This document shows positions 55,221-63,988 of a stretch of DNA of 64,000 bases, piece by piece. Position 1 is the stretch's first letter, and the number at the start of each line of letters is the position of its first letter. The notes below the pieces were generated by a model that searched no databases, had not been told where the DNA came from, and saw nothing but the letters and a program-made list of their open reading frames with translations. This DNA is from Psychrobacillus sp. OK028. Lineage in GTDB: Bacteria; Bacillota; Bacilli; Bacillales_A; Planococcaceae. A program made the position numbers and the translations under genes. The stretch spans positions 124,001 to 188,000 of the forward strand of contig NZ_FNHY01000006.1 of NCBI RefSeq assembly GCF_900103605.1. Reading direction: 5' to 3'.

Positions 55221-56501
55221 ATGAATATTAAAGTGAATTTTTCAGGAAATTTTGCAAATCTGGTAACACCAGAATTAACGAGTAAATTAAAGTCAATTCA
55301 TCACGGAATACATACAAAATCAGCAACAGGTGCTGAGTTTTTAGGTTGGGTGGATTGGCCAAGTAAGATGAGCACTGAATTTCTGCAGGATATTCAAAAT
55401 ACAGCCGAGCAAGTACGCTCTCATTCGGATGTGCTTGTTGTTATAGGAATAGGTGGATCATACTTAGGATCTAAAGCAATTATTGAAGCATTATCGTCCC
55501 CTTTTGATAAAAAGGATGATTTGGAAGTTATTTTTGCTGGTCATATGGTTAGCGGTGAATATTTAAAGCAACTAATGTCTTACTTAGATGGAAAAGATGT
55601 GTCATTAAATGTTATTTCCAAGTCTGGTAAAACAACTGAGCCAGCTTTGGCATTTCGGTTTTTGCAGCAATATATGGAAAAACGCTATGGGGATCAGGCG
55701 ACATCTCGTATTATCGTAACAACGGATGAAGAAAAAGGTGCACTTCTTTCGCTTGCAATAGAAAAAGGATACAAGCGTTATATCGTGCCAAACGATATAG
55801 GTGGAAGGTATTCGGTGTTTACTGCTGTTGGTCTACTTCCTATCGCGGCAGCAGGATATGATATTGAAAAATTAATGGCTGGGGCTAAAAATGCAGAACA
55901 GGAGTACAGCATATTAGATACAACAACCAATGGTGCTATTCAGTATGCTATTATACGCAAACATTTGTATGATGCTGGATACCCGGTTGAGATTATGGCT
56001 ACGTTTGATGAAAAACTACGCTATATCCAAGAATGGTGGAAACAATTGTTCGGAGAAAGTGAAGGCAAAGAAGGTAAAGGAATCTTTCCAGCATCTGTTG
56101 TCTATTCGACCGATTTGCATTCATTAGGTCAATACATTCAAGAAGGAAAACGCATGTTATTCGAAACATTTTTAACTGTAGAAAAAGCAAATCAGGATTT
56201 AACTGTGTTTGAAGCAGAAAACGATGGGGATGAGCTTAATTATTTGAGTGGGTTAACACTCCATGAATTCAACCACGCCTGCCATGAAGCAACCGCTAGC
56301 GCTCACTTAGACGGCGGCGTACCACAAGTTTCCTTGTCCATCGAGCAAATCGACGAAGAGCATATCGGATATTTGTTGTACTTCTATATGATTTCATGCG
56401 CATACAGCGCATATTTACTAGATATTAATCCATTTGATCAACCAGGTGTGGAAGATTATAAGAATAATATCTTTAAGATTCTTAAAAAACCAGGATATTA
56501 A
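55221..56501 (+). CDS. pgi: Glucose-6-phosphate isomerase
   Basis: 426 residues, a little shorter than the 450 of B. subtilis, mostly at the C-terminus. Converts glucose 6-phosphate and fructose 6-phosphate in glycolysis and gluconeogenesis. Landmarks: TGAEFLGWVDWP, VVIGIGGSYLGSKAIIEAL (77-95 region), NVISKSGKTTEPALAFR, DIGGRYSVFTAVGLLP, the catalytic Glu in LFGESEGKEGKGIFP, and TDLHSLGQYIQEGKR. ATG 55221 was selected because AAAGGGG touches the ATG at 55215. A terminator follows; monocistronic. Confidence 0.95.
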   Translation: MNIKVNFSGNFANLVTPELTSKLKSIHHGIHTKSATGAEFLGWVDWPSKMSTEFLQDIQNTAEQVRSHSDVLVVIGIGGSYLGSKAIIEALSSPFDKKDDLEVIFAGHMVSGEYLKQLMSYLDGKDVSLNVISKSGKTTEPALAFRFLQQYMEKRYGDQATSRIIVTTDEEKGALLSLAIEKGYKRYIVPNDIGGRYSVFTAVGLLPIAAAGYDIEKLMAGAKNAEQEYSILDTTTNGAIQYAIIRKHLYDAGYPVEIMATFDEKLRYIQEWWKQLFGESEGKEGKGIFPASVVYSTDLHSLGQYIQEGKRMLFETFLTVEKANQDLTVFEAENDGDELNYLSGLTLHEFNHACHEATASAHLDGGVPQVSLSIEQIDEEHIGYLLYFYMISCAYSAYLLDINPFDQPGVEDYKNNIFKILKKPGY

Positions 56502-56505
56502 TAAA

Positions 56506-56535
56506 TAGAAGCTCTCCTTGTGAGAGCTTTTTTTT
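56506..56535 (+). terminator. Terminator of pgi
   Basis: AGAAGCTCTC and GAGAGCTTTTTTTT form a short, GC-moderate stem with an eight-T run. Confidence 0.9.
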
Positions 56536-56785
56536 GTGGCTTTTTGGTCCCTACAAAGTGTCACACAATTCGAAAAATATTCAGAATCGTGTTGAATCTG
56601 TGTCAGACAAAGGGACACATCAAGAAATAACCGTAATATTTGTAACGAAACTGTAAACTTCACTCAAAACTCCTTTAGTATAAGGGATTATAGCTATGTA
56701 GAAGGTTTTCGGAATATTTTCCCACAAAGTTCCCTTACTTTTGCATGCTAAAATCAAGTTGCTCAAAAAAACTAGGAGGTACACG

Positions 56786-58174
56786 ATGAAAAAACAATTC
56801 GTTGCAACTACATTAACAGCGATTATCGGTTTAAGCACATTCGGTGGCATTGCCCCTATTGATATGCAAAATATACAAGCTTCGGCTGCTACGTTAAATC
56901 CACAAAACAACCAGGTCGCTGTGGAAGCAAAGGCTGACCAATTAATACAAACTGCAAAAAGTTTAATAGGTAAAGCTACTTACAGTAACACAGATTATAA
57001 GCCAACTTATCCGTATAAATTCTCATGTGCAACTTTTCTGATGTACATATTCGAGAAAAATGGAGTCGATCTTGCCACTTATAACGAAGACTATATGATG
57101 AAGCAAGGTACGTACGTTGCTAAAGATCAGTTTCAAAAAGGCGATCTTCTGTTCTTTGATAGCAGAGGCGGAAATGTTCCAAATCACGTTGGGATGTACA
57201 TAGGGGATAATAAAATAATTCAAATGGCAGACCCTACTCAAAAGATAGTTATTACAGATCTAGATAGCAAACCGTATTATGATGATAGTTATATTACTGC
57301 ACGTCGAGTTCTACCTACACTACTTCCTTCTAACCCTGCAACAAAAGGAGATAATATTGTAAGTAAAGCGTATAGCTTAAAAGATAAAGTAACAATGGGT
57401 ACTACTAATAATGCATCTACCCTACGCTTTACTGCGACTGGATTTGTTGACTATGTATATAAAGCAAATGGCGTAACTTTAGGTACAACGAACGTAAGAG
57501 AATTAATGAAAAAAGGTACTACTGTTTCTAAAGCTAATTTAAAGAAAGGCGATTTAGTTTTCTTTAATGGGGTTATTGGATCTAGTACACCAACAATGGT
57601 AGGGATTTATGCGGGAGATCACCGTATCATCGTCCCTAATTCGAATGGTGTTTTAACACGAGTTCTATTTGTAGATTATTATGCTAAGCATTATATCACT
57701 GCAAAACGTGTGATCTCTGGAGGTACAACTACTAGTGTAGCTGCTCCAGCTCCTAAAGAGACAGTTTCAGCTCCAACAACATCTACTACTCAGTCTGCTG
57801 ATAAGGTTGTGAATTTCGCAACTAGTTTAATGAGTAAAGTAAAATTTGGCTATTCTTATAATGAAAGCAACTTAACTTTTACAAGTGCTGGCTTTACGTA
57901 TTATGTATTTAAAAAACAAGGAATAGATGTTAAGGACAAACTAGCTAGCAGACAAGCACAAGCAGGAACAGCCGTGTCAAAAGCTAATCTTCAAAAGGGA
58001 GATCTTTTGTTCTTCTCTACTAATAATGGTAGAACAAAGATTACCCAAACAGGAATTTACATTGGAAATAATGAGTATTTAAGCCTGACTACTAAAGGTA
58101 GCGTCATTAAGGATAATTTAAATTCTACTTTTGCGAAGCAAAATTACGTTTCTGCACGTCGTGTTCTAAAATAA
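56786..58174 (+). CDS. Secreted protein with three NlpC/P60 domains, two of them degenerate
   Basis: 462 residues. Signal peptide about 1-35 (cleavage near QASA-A). Three repeats of about 120 residues follow. Domain 1 (about 50-170) keeps the catalytic pair: C81 in FSCATFLMYIF and H134 in NHVGMYIG, so it should cut cell-wall peptides. Domain 2 (about 190-310) reads FTATGFVDYV and PTMVGIYAG; domain 3 (about 350-462) reads FTSAGFTYYV and TQTGIYIG: both lack Cys and His and probably bind peptidoglycan or support the first domain. A Thr/Ala-rich linker joins 2 and 3. The ATG at 56786 follows AGGAGGT. Confidence 0.9.
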   Translation: MKKQFVATTLTAIIGLSTFGGIAPIDMQNIQASAATLNPQNNQVAVEAKADQLIQTAKSLIGKATYSNTDYKPTYPYKFSCATFLMYIFEKNGVDLATYNEDYMMKQGTYVAKDQFQKGDLLFFDSRGGNVPNHVGMYIGDNKIIQMADPTQKIVITDLDSKPYYDDSYITARRVLPTLLPSNPATKGDNIVSKAYSLKDKVTMGTTNNASTLRFTATGFVDYVYKANGVTLGTTNVRELMKKGTTVSKANLKKGDLVFFNGVIGSSTPTMVGIYAGDHRIIVPNSNGVLTRVLFVDYYAKHYITAKRVISGGTTTSVAAPAPKETVSAPTTSTTQSADKVVNFATSLMSKVKFGYSYNESNLTFTSAGFTYYVFKKQGIDVKDKLASRQAQAGTAVSKANLQKGDLLFFSTNNGRTKITQTGIYIGNNEYLSLTTKGSVIKDNLNSTFAKQNYVSARRVLK

Positions 58175-58181
58175 GCTAAAA

Positions 58182-58220
58182 TAAAAGCATTCATCGCAAC
58201 TTGCGATGAATGCTTTTTTA
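58182..58220. terminator. Bidirectional terminator between convergent genes
   Basis: AAAAGCATTCATCGCAA and TTGCGATGAATGCTTTT form a perfect 17-bp stem; on the minus strand it overlaps the end of the MurF-like gene. Confidence 0.9.
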
Positions 58221-59609
58221 CTCATCATTCTTTTTTAATTTGTTTGCAAAGTCAATCATGGAACGGCTGGACATAGGTCCCTTTATTAACAATATTGCTT
58301 GTTCGTTCAGCTTTGGTATTATGACTTCCATTACACCTTCTGTATCCTTGAATATATGCACGTCCGCGTTCGTTCCATCTGCTAACGCTTTCCGAGCTAT
58401 TTCTTCGGCCTTGCTTCCAATGGTTATTAGCGTATGAATATTTTTTTCGGCAACAAGACTTCCAATTTCCGCATGGTATTTCTTTTCAAAACTCCCTAGT
58501 CGATTAATATCTCCTAAGACTAAAATAACATTTTTACCTGCTCCAATGGATTCTAATACATTTAATGCTGCTTTTACGGAAGTAGGATTATTTGTCCATG
58601 TATCATCTATAATTGTACTTCCTCCAATCCCCTTCGATAACTCAAGATGTCTAGACATATTTTGGAACGTTGCTAGTCGAGGTATGACAACATCTAAATC
58701 TAGCCCCATTTCATGCACAGCCGCAATTGCTGCAAGAGCGTTATACACTTGGTGCTCCCCATATCCCGGTATGAAAGCTTTATATTTTTTGTTTAAATAG
58801 TGGATGGAGAAATTCATGCCATTATTTGCGAATTCTATATTGGAGGCTCTAAAATCAGCCTTCTTGCTTATCCCAAAATAAATTATCTTTCCTTTAAATT
58901 TTCGTAAAGAAACCTTTTTCGTGTTAAGATCTTCTGCATTTAGGATTAATGTTCCGTCTTTTTCTATTCCGCTAACTATTTCTGACTTAGCTTTAATATA
59001 TCCTTCCAGACTGCCACAGCCGTCTAAATGGTGTACTCCAATATTTGTAATGATTCCAATGGTAGGCTGATATATTAGGCATTGATGTTTGATATTACCC
59101 GAATTTCCTAAGCCAAGCTCGAATACTGCAGCATCTGTTTGGTCAGAGATGCCGGTTAAGTAGGGTAATGATTGTCGCGGCTCATTCTTACTGCTGATGG
59201 AAGCTTGAACATTCCTATCTATACTTAAAATATGCTTCATCATTTCCTTTGTAGTTGTTTTACCACATGTACCTGTTATAGCAACTACAGGTATTGAAAA
59301 CAGTTTTCGATAGTAATCCATGAAACTCCAATATGCTTGCACGAGACTACTAACCTTTAGAACAGTTGTGTTGGACATCGCTTCTTTAAGCTCTGCATGG
59401 GATTTATCTGTGATTACTAGTGCTGGTCCCTTATTATTTATTTCCTGCCAGTTGATAGAATCACCCCTGCTCACAAACAAAAGCGTATTTCGTTTTGTCA
59501 GATCATGCCGTTTATAATAAATAGCATTTCTGACAAACCATGTGTCAGAACCACTAACTAGTTCCCCGTTCAGCAACTTTCGTAAGTCCTTTACAAGTAT
59601 AGGCTTCAT
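58218..59609 (-). CDS. Stand-alone MurF-like Mur ligase A
   Basis: 463 residues. An N-terminal domain (1-105) is followed by the ATP-binding P-loop GTCGKTTTKE (113-122), then FELGLGNSGNI, NIGVHHLDGCGSLEGYIKAK, and the late ATPase/peptide motif DDTWTNNPTSVKAAL, close to the DDAYNANP of MurF, and a C-terminal domain to KNDE. Mur ligases join an amino acid or dipeptide to a carboxylate through an acyl phosphate. Unlike a true MurF it has no neighbouring wall genes; it lies directly after two ATP-grasp genes. AAAGGAGGAA precedes the ATG at 59609. Substrate unknown. Confidence 0.8.
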   Translation of the reverse strand: MKPILVKDLRKLLNGELVSGSDTWFVRNAIYYKRHDLTKRNTLLFVSRGDSINWQEINNKGPALVITDKSHAELKEAMSNTTVLKVSSLVQAYWSFMDYYRKLFSIPVVAITGTCGKTTTKEMMKHILSIDRNVQASISSKNEPRQSLPYLTGISDQTDAAVFELGLGNSGNIKHQCLIYQPTIGIITNIGVHHLDGCGSLEGYIKAKSEIVSGIEKDGTLILNAEDLNTKKVSLRKFKGKIIYFGISKKADFRASNIEFANNGMNFSIHYLNKKYKAFIPGYGEHQVYNALAAIAAVHEMGLDLDVVIPRLATFQNMSRHLELSKGIGGSTIIDDTWTNNPTSVKAALNVLESIGAGKNVILVLGDINRLGSFEKKYHAEIGSLVAEKNIHTLITIGSKAEEIARKALADGTNADVHIFKDTEGVMEVIIPKLNEQAILLIKGPMSSRSMIDFANKLKKNDE

Positions 59610-59644
59610 ACTAATTCCTCCTTTCCTTCAAACTGTTTGGAAAA

Positions 59645-60418
59645 TTATTCTCCATTTTGTAGCTTCCTATTTTCAATGATTTTTCTCCATATAGATTTAT
59701 CCTCAAGCTTTGCAAATCCACCAATTCCAGGAGTATTGTTTACTTCAAATATGATTGGTTTAAGTTCTGCGTTCAGTCCTAAATCTATGCCGTATTCTCT
59801 CGATGGAACGTGTTCAGCTATCACTTTTGCCGCTGAAGTAGCCACTTTCCCTATTTCTTTAATTAATCGCTTCTTTTCTGTTTCATCCATTTGCCAATGA
59901 GACGACAATAATTCATCTACTGTTATTATTGCACTCCCTCGATGAGAGTTGAGAATACCGTTTTCAAGATTTTGCTCTGTTCCAATATTTGCATTGATGC
60001 CACCAACAAGCCATTTCTTTTTTAATAGCTGCATATGAACTCGTAGACTCACTGGCAGTCCCTGTGGTGTAAAACTAAGGACACCCTCTTGAACAATATA
60101 ATTACCCATTCGGCCCATACGCTCAAATGGATGTAGCATTTGATGGAAATTTTCTAATGCTTTTACACATTTACTAATCGCTACACCTTGGATAGAATAG
60201 CCATCATAACAATATCGTCCATCCTGCAGTTGATATACTTTATAAATTGCTCTACCCTGTCCAGTTGTATCGTGTTTTACATATGCATAATCAAAACTAT
60301 TAACGAAATCCTTTAAGTTAGTCATATTGTATAAAGCAGTCCTTGGAATACTATTAGCGGTTAAGCGGTTTTGCCTCAATAATAAGTACTGTTTCCACTT
60401 TCCAAGTTGTTGTTTCAA
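59645..60418 (-). CDS. YheC/YheD-like ATP-grasp protein, single domain
   Basis: 257 residues. Belongs to the spore coat-associated YheC/YheD ATP-grasp family. Visible segments: DYAYVKHDTTGQGRAIYKV (glycine-rich ATP-grasp loop), YIVQEGV, VSLRVHMQLLKKKWLVGG and the metal-binding end PIIFEVNNTPGIGGF with the E-x-N triad. Such enzymes form amide bonds through acyl phosphates. It starts with TTG at 60418, with AAAGGAGG overlapping the end of the upstream gene (14-base gap); the MurF-like gene follows 35 bases on. Probably part of one ligation pathway with its neighbours. Confidence 0.8.
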   Translation of the reverse strand: MKQQLGKWKQYLLLRQNRLTANSIPRTALYNMTNLKDFVNSFDYAYVKHDTTGQGRAIYKVYQLQDGRYCYDGYSIQGVAISKCVKALENFHQMLHPFERMGRMGNYIVQEGVLSFTPQGLPVSLRVHMQLLKKKWLVGGINANIGTEQNLENGILNSHRGSAIITVDELLSSHWQMDETEKKRLIKEIGKVATSAAKVIAEHVPSREYGIDLGLNAELKPIIFEVNNTPGIGGFAKLEDKSIWRKIIENRKLQNGE

Positions 60419-60432
60419 AGAATATACCTCCT

Positions 60433-61725
60433 TTACTTTCTTCTATTTTTGTTTCTGAGCTTTTTAATATTTTGGTATTGTTCTTCATACTCCTTGAACA
60501 TTTTAAGATCAGGAACATAATTCCCTTCAATAATCCAAATGTCTCCTTGGTTTGTAACACCAACATCAAAGCCAATAATTTTCAGATCTATATTTTTTTT
60601 ATCAAGCATTTGGGATGCTGACAGACAAAGCCCGTCTATTATAGTGTTTAATGGCTCACTGCTTTTAGATAAGATAGTGGAATCCTTAATTGCCTCCTCT
60701 AAAGTGAGCAGCTTTTGAGCTGCGTTTGTTATGATGAATTTTTTCCCTGCTAATTTAACTATTTTACCTGTTATCTTCCAGGTAGCTTCATCCTTTTGCG
60801 TTATGACCCTAACGTCCATTGGACATTTATCAATCGTAGCTAGTGGTACTCTTTGCTGGATTATATAATCTTTTTTGTTTAGATAAGTATCTTCCAGATA
60901 TCTATAAGTTTCATCTAAATTATTCTTTACAATAGTTCTTATACCTGAATGGATTTCATAGACTTGTGGTCCTTTTCTTTTGATTTGCACAACTCCAATT
61001 CCATTTTGTCCTACACATGGCTTTATAATGACTTCACTAAACAAATATAGATAGTCTTTAAACGTGAAACGTGTAAGTAAATCTGTCTTGGGAACTACCG
61101 ATTTACGTAGGTATTGATATTGATCCCATTTACTAATGGCAAAATGGAGCATAGAATCATAAATCCAAATGCCTGTTTTGTAATCGTAGATGACTTCCAC
61201 TACAATCGTGTTGCAGCTTGGAAAGGAATTCCCTAATTTTTTAGCTACTAAAACAGATAGACTTTTAGATTTGTTTAGAAATAGATTTTGGAAAAGTTTA
61301 ATAAAAACAGAGGAATCTTTACTATTCGTAATAGATACTGAACGCCACTTGGAAGAGGAATTTTGTCGATGGACGGTAACGAAATAACGACAAGGGATTT
61401 GTGATAGAGGAGTTGAAAATTTTAAAGGCTGAATGACATAGTATTTTTGTGTTAACTCATATTGCTTTAGATACTCGTACATTTCTTCTCTATTATTGAC
61501 TCTTACCACCTTCTGCAGGGAGTTTATCTTAAACCAATTATTTTCTTTTGATATGATAATTTTCCCTGGACCAAAAGTGGGTTTTATGACAACTGTATTG
61601 TACTGATTTAAAAGAGAAAATAAAGCTTGTTTGGAAAATAAAACAGTTTCTAACAGATGATTTCGCAACTTTTTTTCTTCTTGCAATAGTTTATATTGAC
61701 TGACTCTGCCTCTACCTAGTACCAA
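60433..61725 (-). CDS. YheC/YheD-like protein with two ATP-grasp-type halves
   Basis: 430 residues. The N-terminal half (about 1-200) has VVIKPTFGPGKIIIS, YVIQPLKFSTPLS and YFVTVHR, and the C-terminal half has VIIKPCVGQNGIGVVQIK, YIIQQRVPLA, DVRVITQKDEATWKITG and FDVGVTNQGDIWIIEGN. The C-terminal half is the complete catalytic one, ending in the E-x-N triad; the first looks partial. TTG 61725 is preferred to the ATG at 61749 because AAAGGGGG sits seven bases before it. First gene of the three-gene operon with a single ATP-grasp protein and a MurF-like ligase. Confidence 0.75.
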   Translation of the reverse strand: MVLGRGRVSQYKLLQEEKKLRNHLLETVLFSKQALFSLLNQYNTVVIKPTFGPGKIIISKENNWFKINSLQKVVRVNNREEMYEYLKQYELTQKYYVIQPLKFSTPLSQIPCRYFVTVHRQNSSSKWRSVSITNSKDSSVFIKLFQNLFLNKSKSLSVLVAKKLGNSFPSCNTIVVEVIYDYKTGIWIYDSMLHFAISKWDQYQYLRKSVVPKTDLLTRFTFKDYLYLFSEVIIKPCVGQNGIGVVQIKRKGPQVYEIHSGIRTIVKNNLDETYRYLEDTYLNKKDYIIQQRVPLATIDKCPMDVRVITQKDEATWKITGKIVKLAGKKFIITNAAQKLLTLEEAIKDSTILSKSSEPLNTIIDGLCLSASQMLDKKNIDLKIIGFDVGVTNQGDIWIIEGNYVPDLKMFKEYEEQYQNIKKLRNKNRRK

Positions 61726-61899
61726 TTTGTATACCCCCTTTAAATTCATCTTTTCACTTACTCAAACTTCATCCAAACCCAGAAAAGCGTTGGAAGAATT
61801 TCGCTAAAAAGGCCTCCTTTACCTTTGCTATAAACTGGGTTTGTAATGAAGAATGAATATGTTGCCTTGTGAGCGCTATATTAATTAATCATTTTTCTA

Positions 61900-62340
61900 T
61901 TACAGTTCTTGACAGCCTAAAGCTACAATTGAACCTTGTTCAACTGGAGCTGCGCCATTTTGGTCAAAGAATCCTGTAATTTCGAAGCTTTGCACAATAT
62001 CAACATTTGCTGTCGCAACTTGATCTCTAAAAACAGCTTCAAACGGAAATTCCATTCCATTCACAAGTCCTGTACCAGTTACAGTTACGACACAGTTCTG
62101 ACCTTCTCTTTTACATTCAACTGAAGTAATTTCGTTTGCAGTAAAAGTGAAATTGTTTTCATCTGGTGTTTCTGTATCCTCAAAATCTAATGACAGAGTG
62201 GAAGCAGCTAGCGTCGTAACACATACTTCTGCCAAGTACGTTAAGTTTCCTTCAATCGTACCGTTCTGACCTTCAAACTTAACATTATTATCCTCAGAAA
62301 AAGCATCTACAGATACTCCACATGGACAAATATTCCCCAT
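61900..62340 (-). CDS. Small cysteine-bearing, beta-rich protein, unknown
   Basis: 146 residues with no signal peptide. It starts MGNICPCGVSVDAF and has further cysteines at AEVCVTTLA, VECKREGQNCVVTV and ALGCQEL; the body alternates short hydrophobic and Thr/Asn/Glu-rich stretches, suggesting beta strands, and is acidic. An N-terminal CPCG and a C-terminal Cys could cross-link subunits, as in spore surface or appendage proteins. AAAGGAGGG is upstream of the ATG at 62340. It lies between the MurF-like genes and the ATP-grasp genes and could be their structural product or substrate. No family was recognised. Confidence 0.65.
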   Translation of the reverse strand: MGNICPCGVSVDAFSEDNNVKFEGQNGTIEGNLTYLAEVCVTTLAASTLSLDFEDTETPDENNFTFTANEITSVECKREGQNCVVTVTGTGLVNGMEFPFEAVFRDQVATANVDIVQSFEITGFFDQNGAAPVEQGSIVALGCQEL

Positions 62341-62455
62341 TATTATCCCTCCTTTCAAGTAGAATACTGTAACATATTAAGAATCTACTTCTTTTGGCAA
62401 GGCAGTTTGTCCATACAGCGCATATTTAAATTTATTAGACTTCAATCTTCCAAAT

Positions 62456-63838
62456 CTAAGTTGGCTTATTTCGTAGTTTAAAAGCTAATTCTTTAATGGT
62501 TTGGGAGTACATATCACCTTTAATAAGAATAATTGTTTCATCATCCACAATTTCTTTTAACAAATTATAGGCGAGGGTACCATTATTAAATTTATAGACA
62601 GGTGATTTTAACCCAAGTTCCACTGCATGGTCAGCAATTATTTTGGCATGGAATCCTATTGTTATTAATAAATCTACTCCATTTTGGTAAACGATACTTC
62701 CCGCCTCTTTATGGATAATGTAACCCCAGGACCCTAAATCCGTAATCGTCCCAATTATCGCTATCTTTTTTTTCTCTGCACCCACCTCATTCAGTACCTT
62801 CAACGCTGCTTGCAAAGATGTCGTCGTCAAACTCCAAGTATCATCTAAAATGAGGGACCCATTGATGCCTTCTAAAACTTGAAGCTGCTTTTCATATTTT
62901 ATAAAGGACCTTAAACGTTTTGCTGCATCCGTCACACTTACCCCCATTTCATAAACAGCAGCAATTGCATATAGCGCATTGTATACTTGATGCTCTCCAA
63001 AACCTGGTACAAATACTTGATAGTTTTTGTTTTTATGTTGGACACTAAATTGCATACCATCATTTCTGTAATGAATATTCATTGCTTTAAAATGACAATT
63101 TCTTTTCTTGCCAACTTTGACGATTTTTCCAGAGAAACGTTTTACATTAATCTTCCGAGTATTTATATCATCTCCGTTAATAATTAGTACACCTGTAGGA
63201 TCTATAATATCGACCATTTCTCCCTTTGCAGCTATATAACCTTCAAGCGTTTTGCAATAATTAAGGTGATGAGCACCTATATTTGTAATAATTCCTATGG
63301 TTGGCTTGAAATATTCTCCAGCTTTTAGAACGTCTCCTGGTGCACCAACAGCCGTTTCGAATATCGCTGCTTCCGTGTCCTCTTCCATTTTTAAAAGATA
63401 TTGTAAATAGGCTGTCCGTGAATTACTCGTGAGATTTGTAGCAGTCACTTTATGATCAAAGGACAAAATATGCTTAATCATTTCCTTTGTGGTTGTTTTA
63501 CCTGAGGTTCCTGTAATAGCGACAACTGGAATATCAAATAAGCTTCGATAATAATGGATAAACGTCCAATAGGCGTGTTCCGAATTTGCCACATAGATGA
63601 CCGTTACATTATCAGGAATTTCATTTTCTTTATAGTTCCATTCTGTCGCTAGCACTAAAGGAAAAAACTCCTCCAGACTTTTCCAGTTAACAATTCTTTT
63701 ATTTGTAAATAGAATTGTATTTTTGTGCTTAATTTGTTTAATACGGTAGGCACCAAAATAGATTTTCGTGTCATCCATTCCTTGTACTAACTTACCAGCA
63801 ATAATTCCTCTAATTTTGCTTACTGTATGGGCTTTCAT
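62456..63838 (-). CDS. Stand-alone MurF-like Mur ligase B
   Basis: 460 residues, collinear with ligase A. P-loop GTSGKTTTKE (110-119), ETAVGAPGDVL, NIGAHHLNYCKTLEGYIAAK and VPGFGEHQVYNALYAIAAVYEMG are shared; the NANP-type motif has become DDTWSLTTTSLQAAL, and the C-terminal domain ends FKLRNKPT. The loss of NxP differs from ligase A and from MurF, suggesting a changed substrate or reduced activity. ATG 63838 follows AGGGGGTG; the in-frame extension upstream is not credible. It is upstream of the cysteine-rich gene, about 115 bases apart, on the same strand. Confidence 0.78.
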   Translation of the reverse strand: MKAHTVSKIRGIIAGKLVQGMDDTKIYFGAYRIKQIKHKNTILFTNKRIVNWKSLEEFFPLVLATEWNYKENEIPDNVTVIYVANSEHAYWTFIHYYRSLFDIPVVAITGTSGKTTTKEMIKHILSFDHKVTATNLTSNSRTAYLQYLLKMEEDTEAAIFETAVGAPGDVLKAGEYFKPTIGIITNIGAHHLNYCKTLEGYIAAKGEMVDIIDPTGVLIINGDDINTRKINVKRFSGKIVKVGKKRNCHFKAMNIHYRNDGMQFSVQHKNKNYQVFVPGFGEHQVYNALYAIAAVYEMGVSVTDAAKRLRSFIKYEKQLQVLEGINGSLILDDTWSLTTTSLQAALKVLNEVGAEKKKIAIIGTITDLGSWGYIIHKEAGSIVYQNGVDLLITIGFHAKIIADHAVELGLKSPVYKFNNGTLAYNLLKEIVDDETIILIKGDMYSQTIKELAFKLRNKPT

Positions 63839-63988
63839 ACTTCTAAACACCCCCTTCACTCTCATCATATGTTGATATCTATAAGTGGATTGGATAATTT
63901 TCAAATAATTTACGTGATATTCAACCATCGCAACAATTAGACCAATCATACATATAAAGAGAGTCTGTATAAAAAAGGAGTGAACTGT

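Noticed and set aside
58218-59609. Labelling this gene as the housekeeping murF
   Set aside because: No ddl or other wall genes beside it, presence of a close paralogue 3 kb away and linkage to YheC/YheD-type ATP-grasp genes point to another role.
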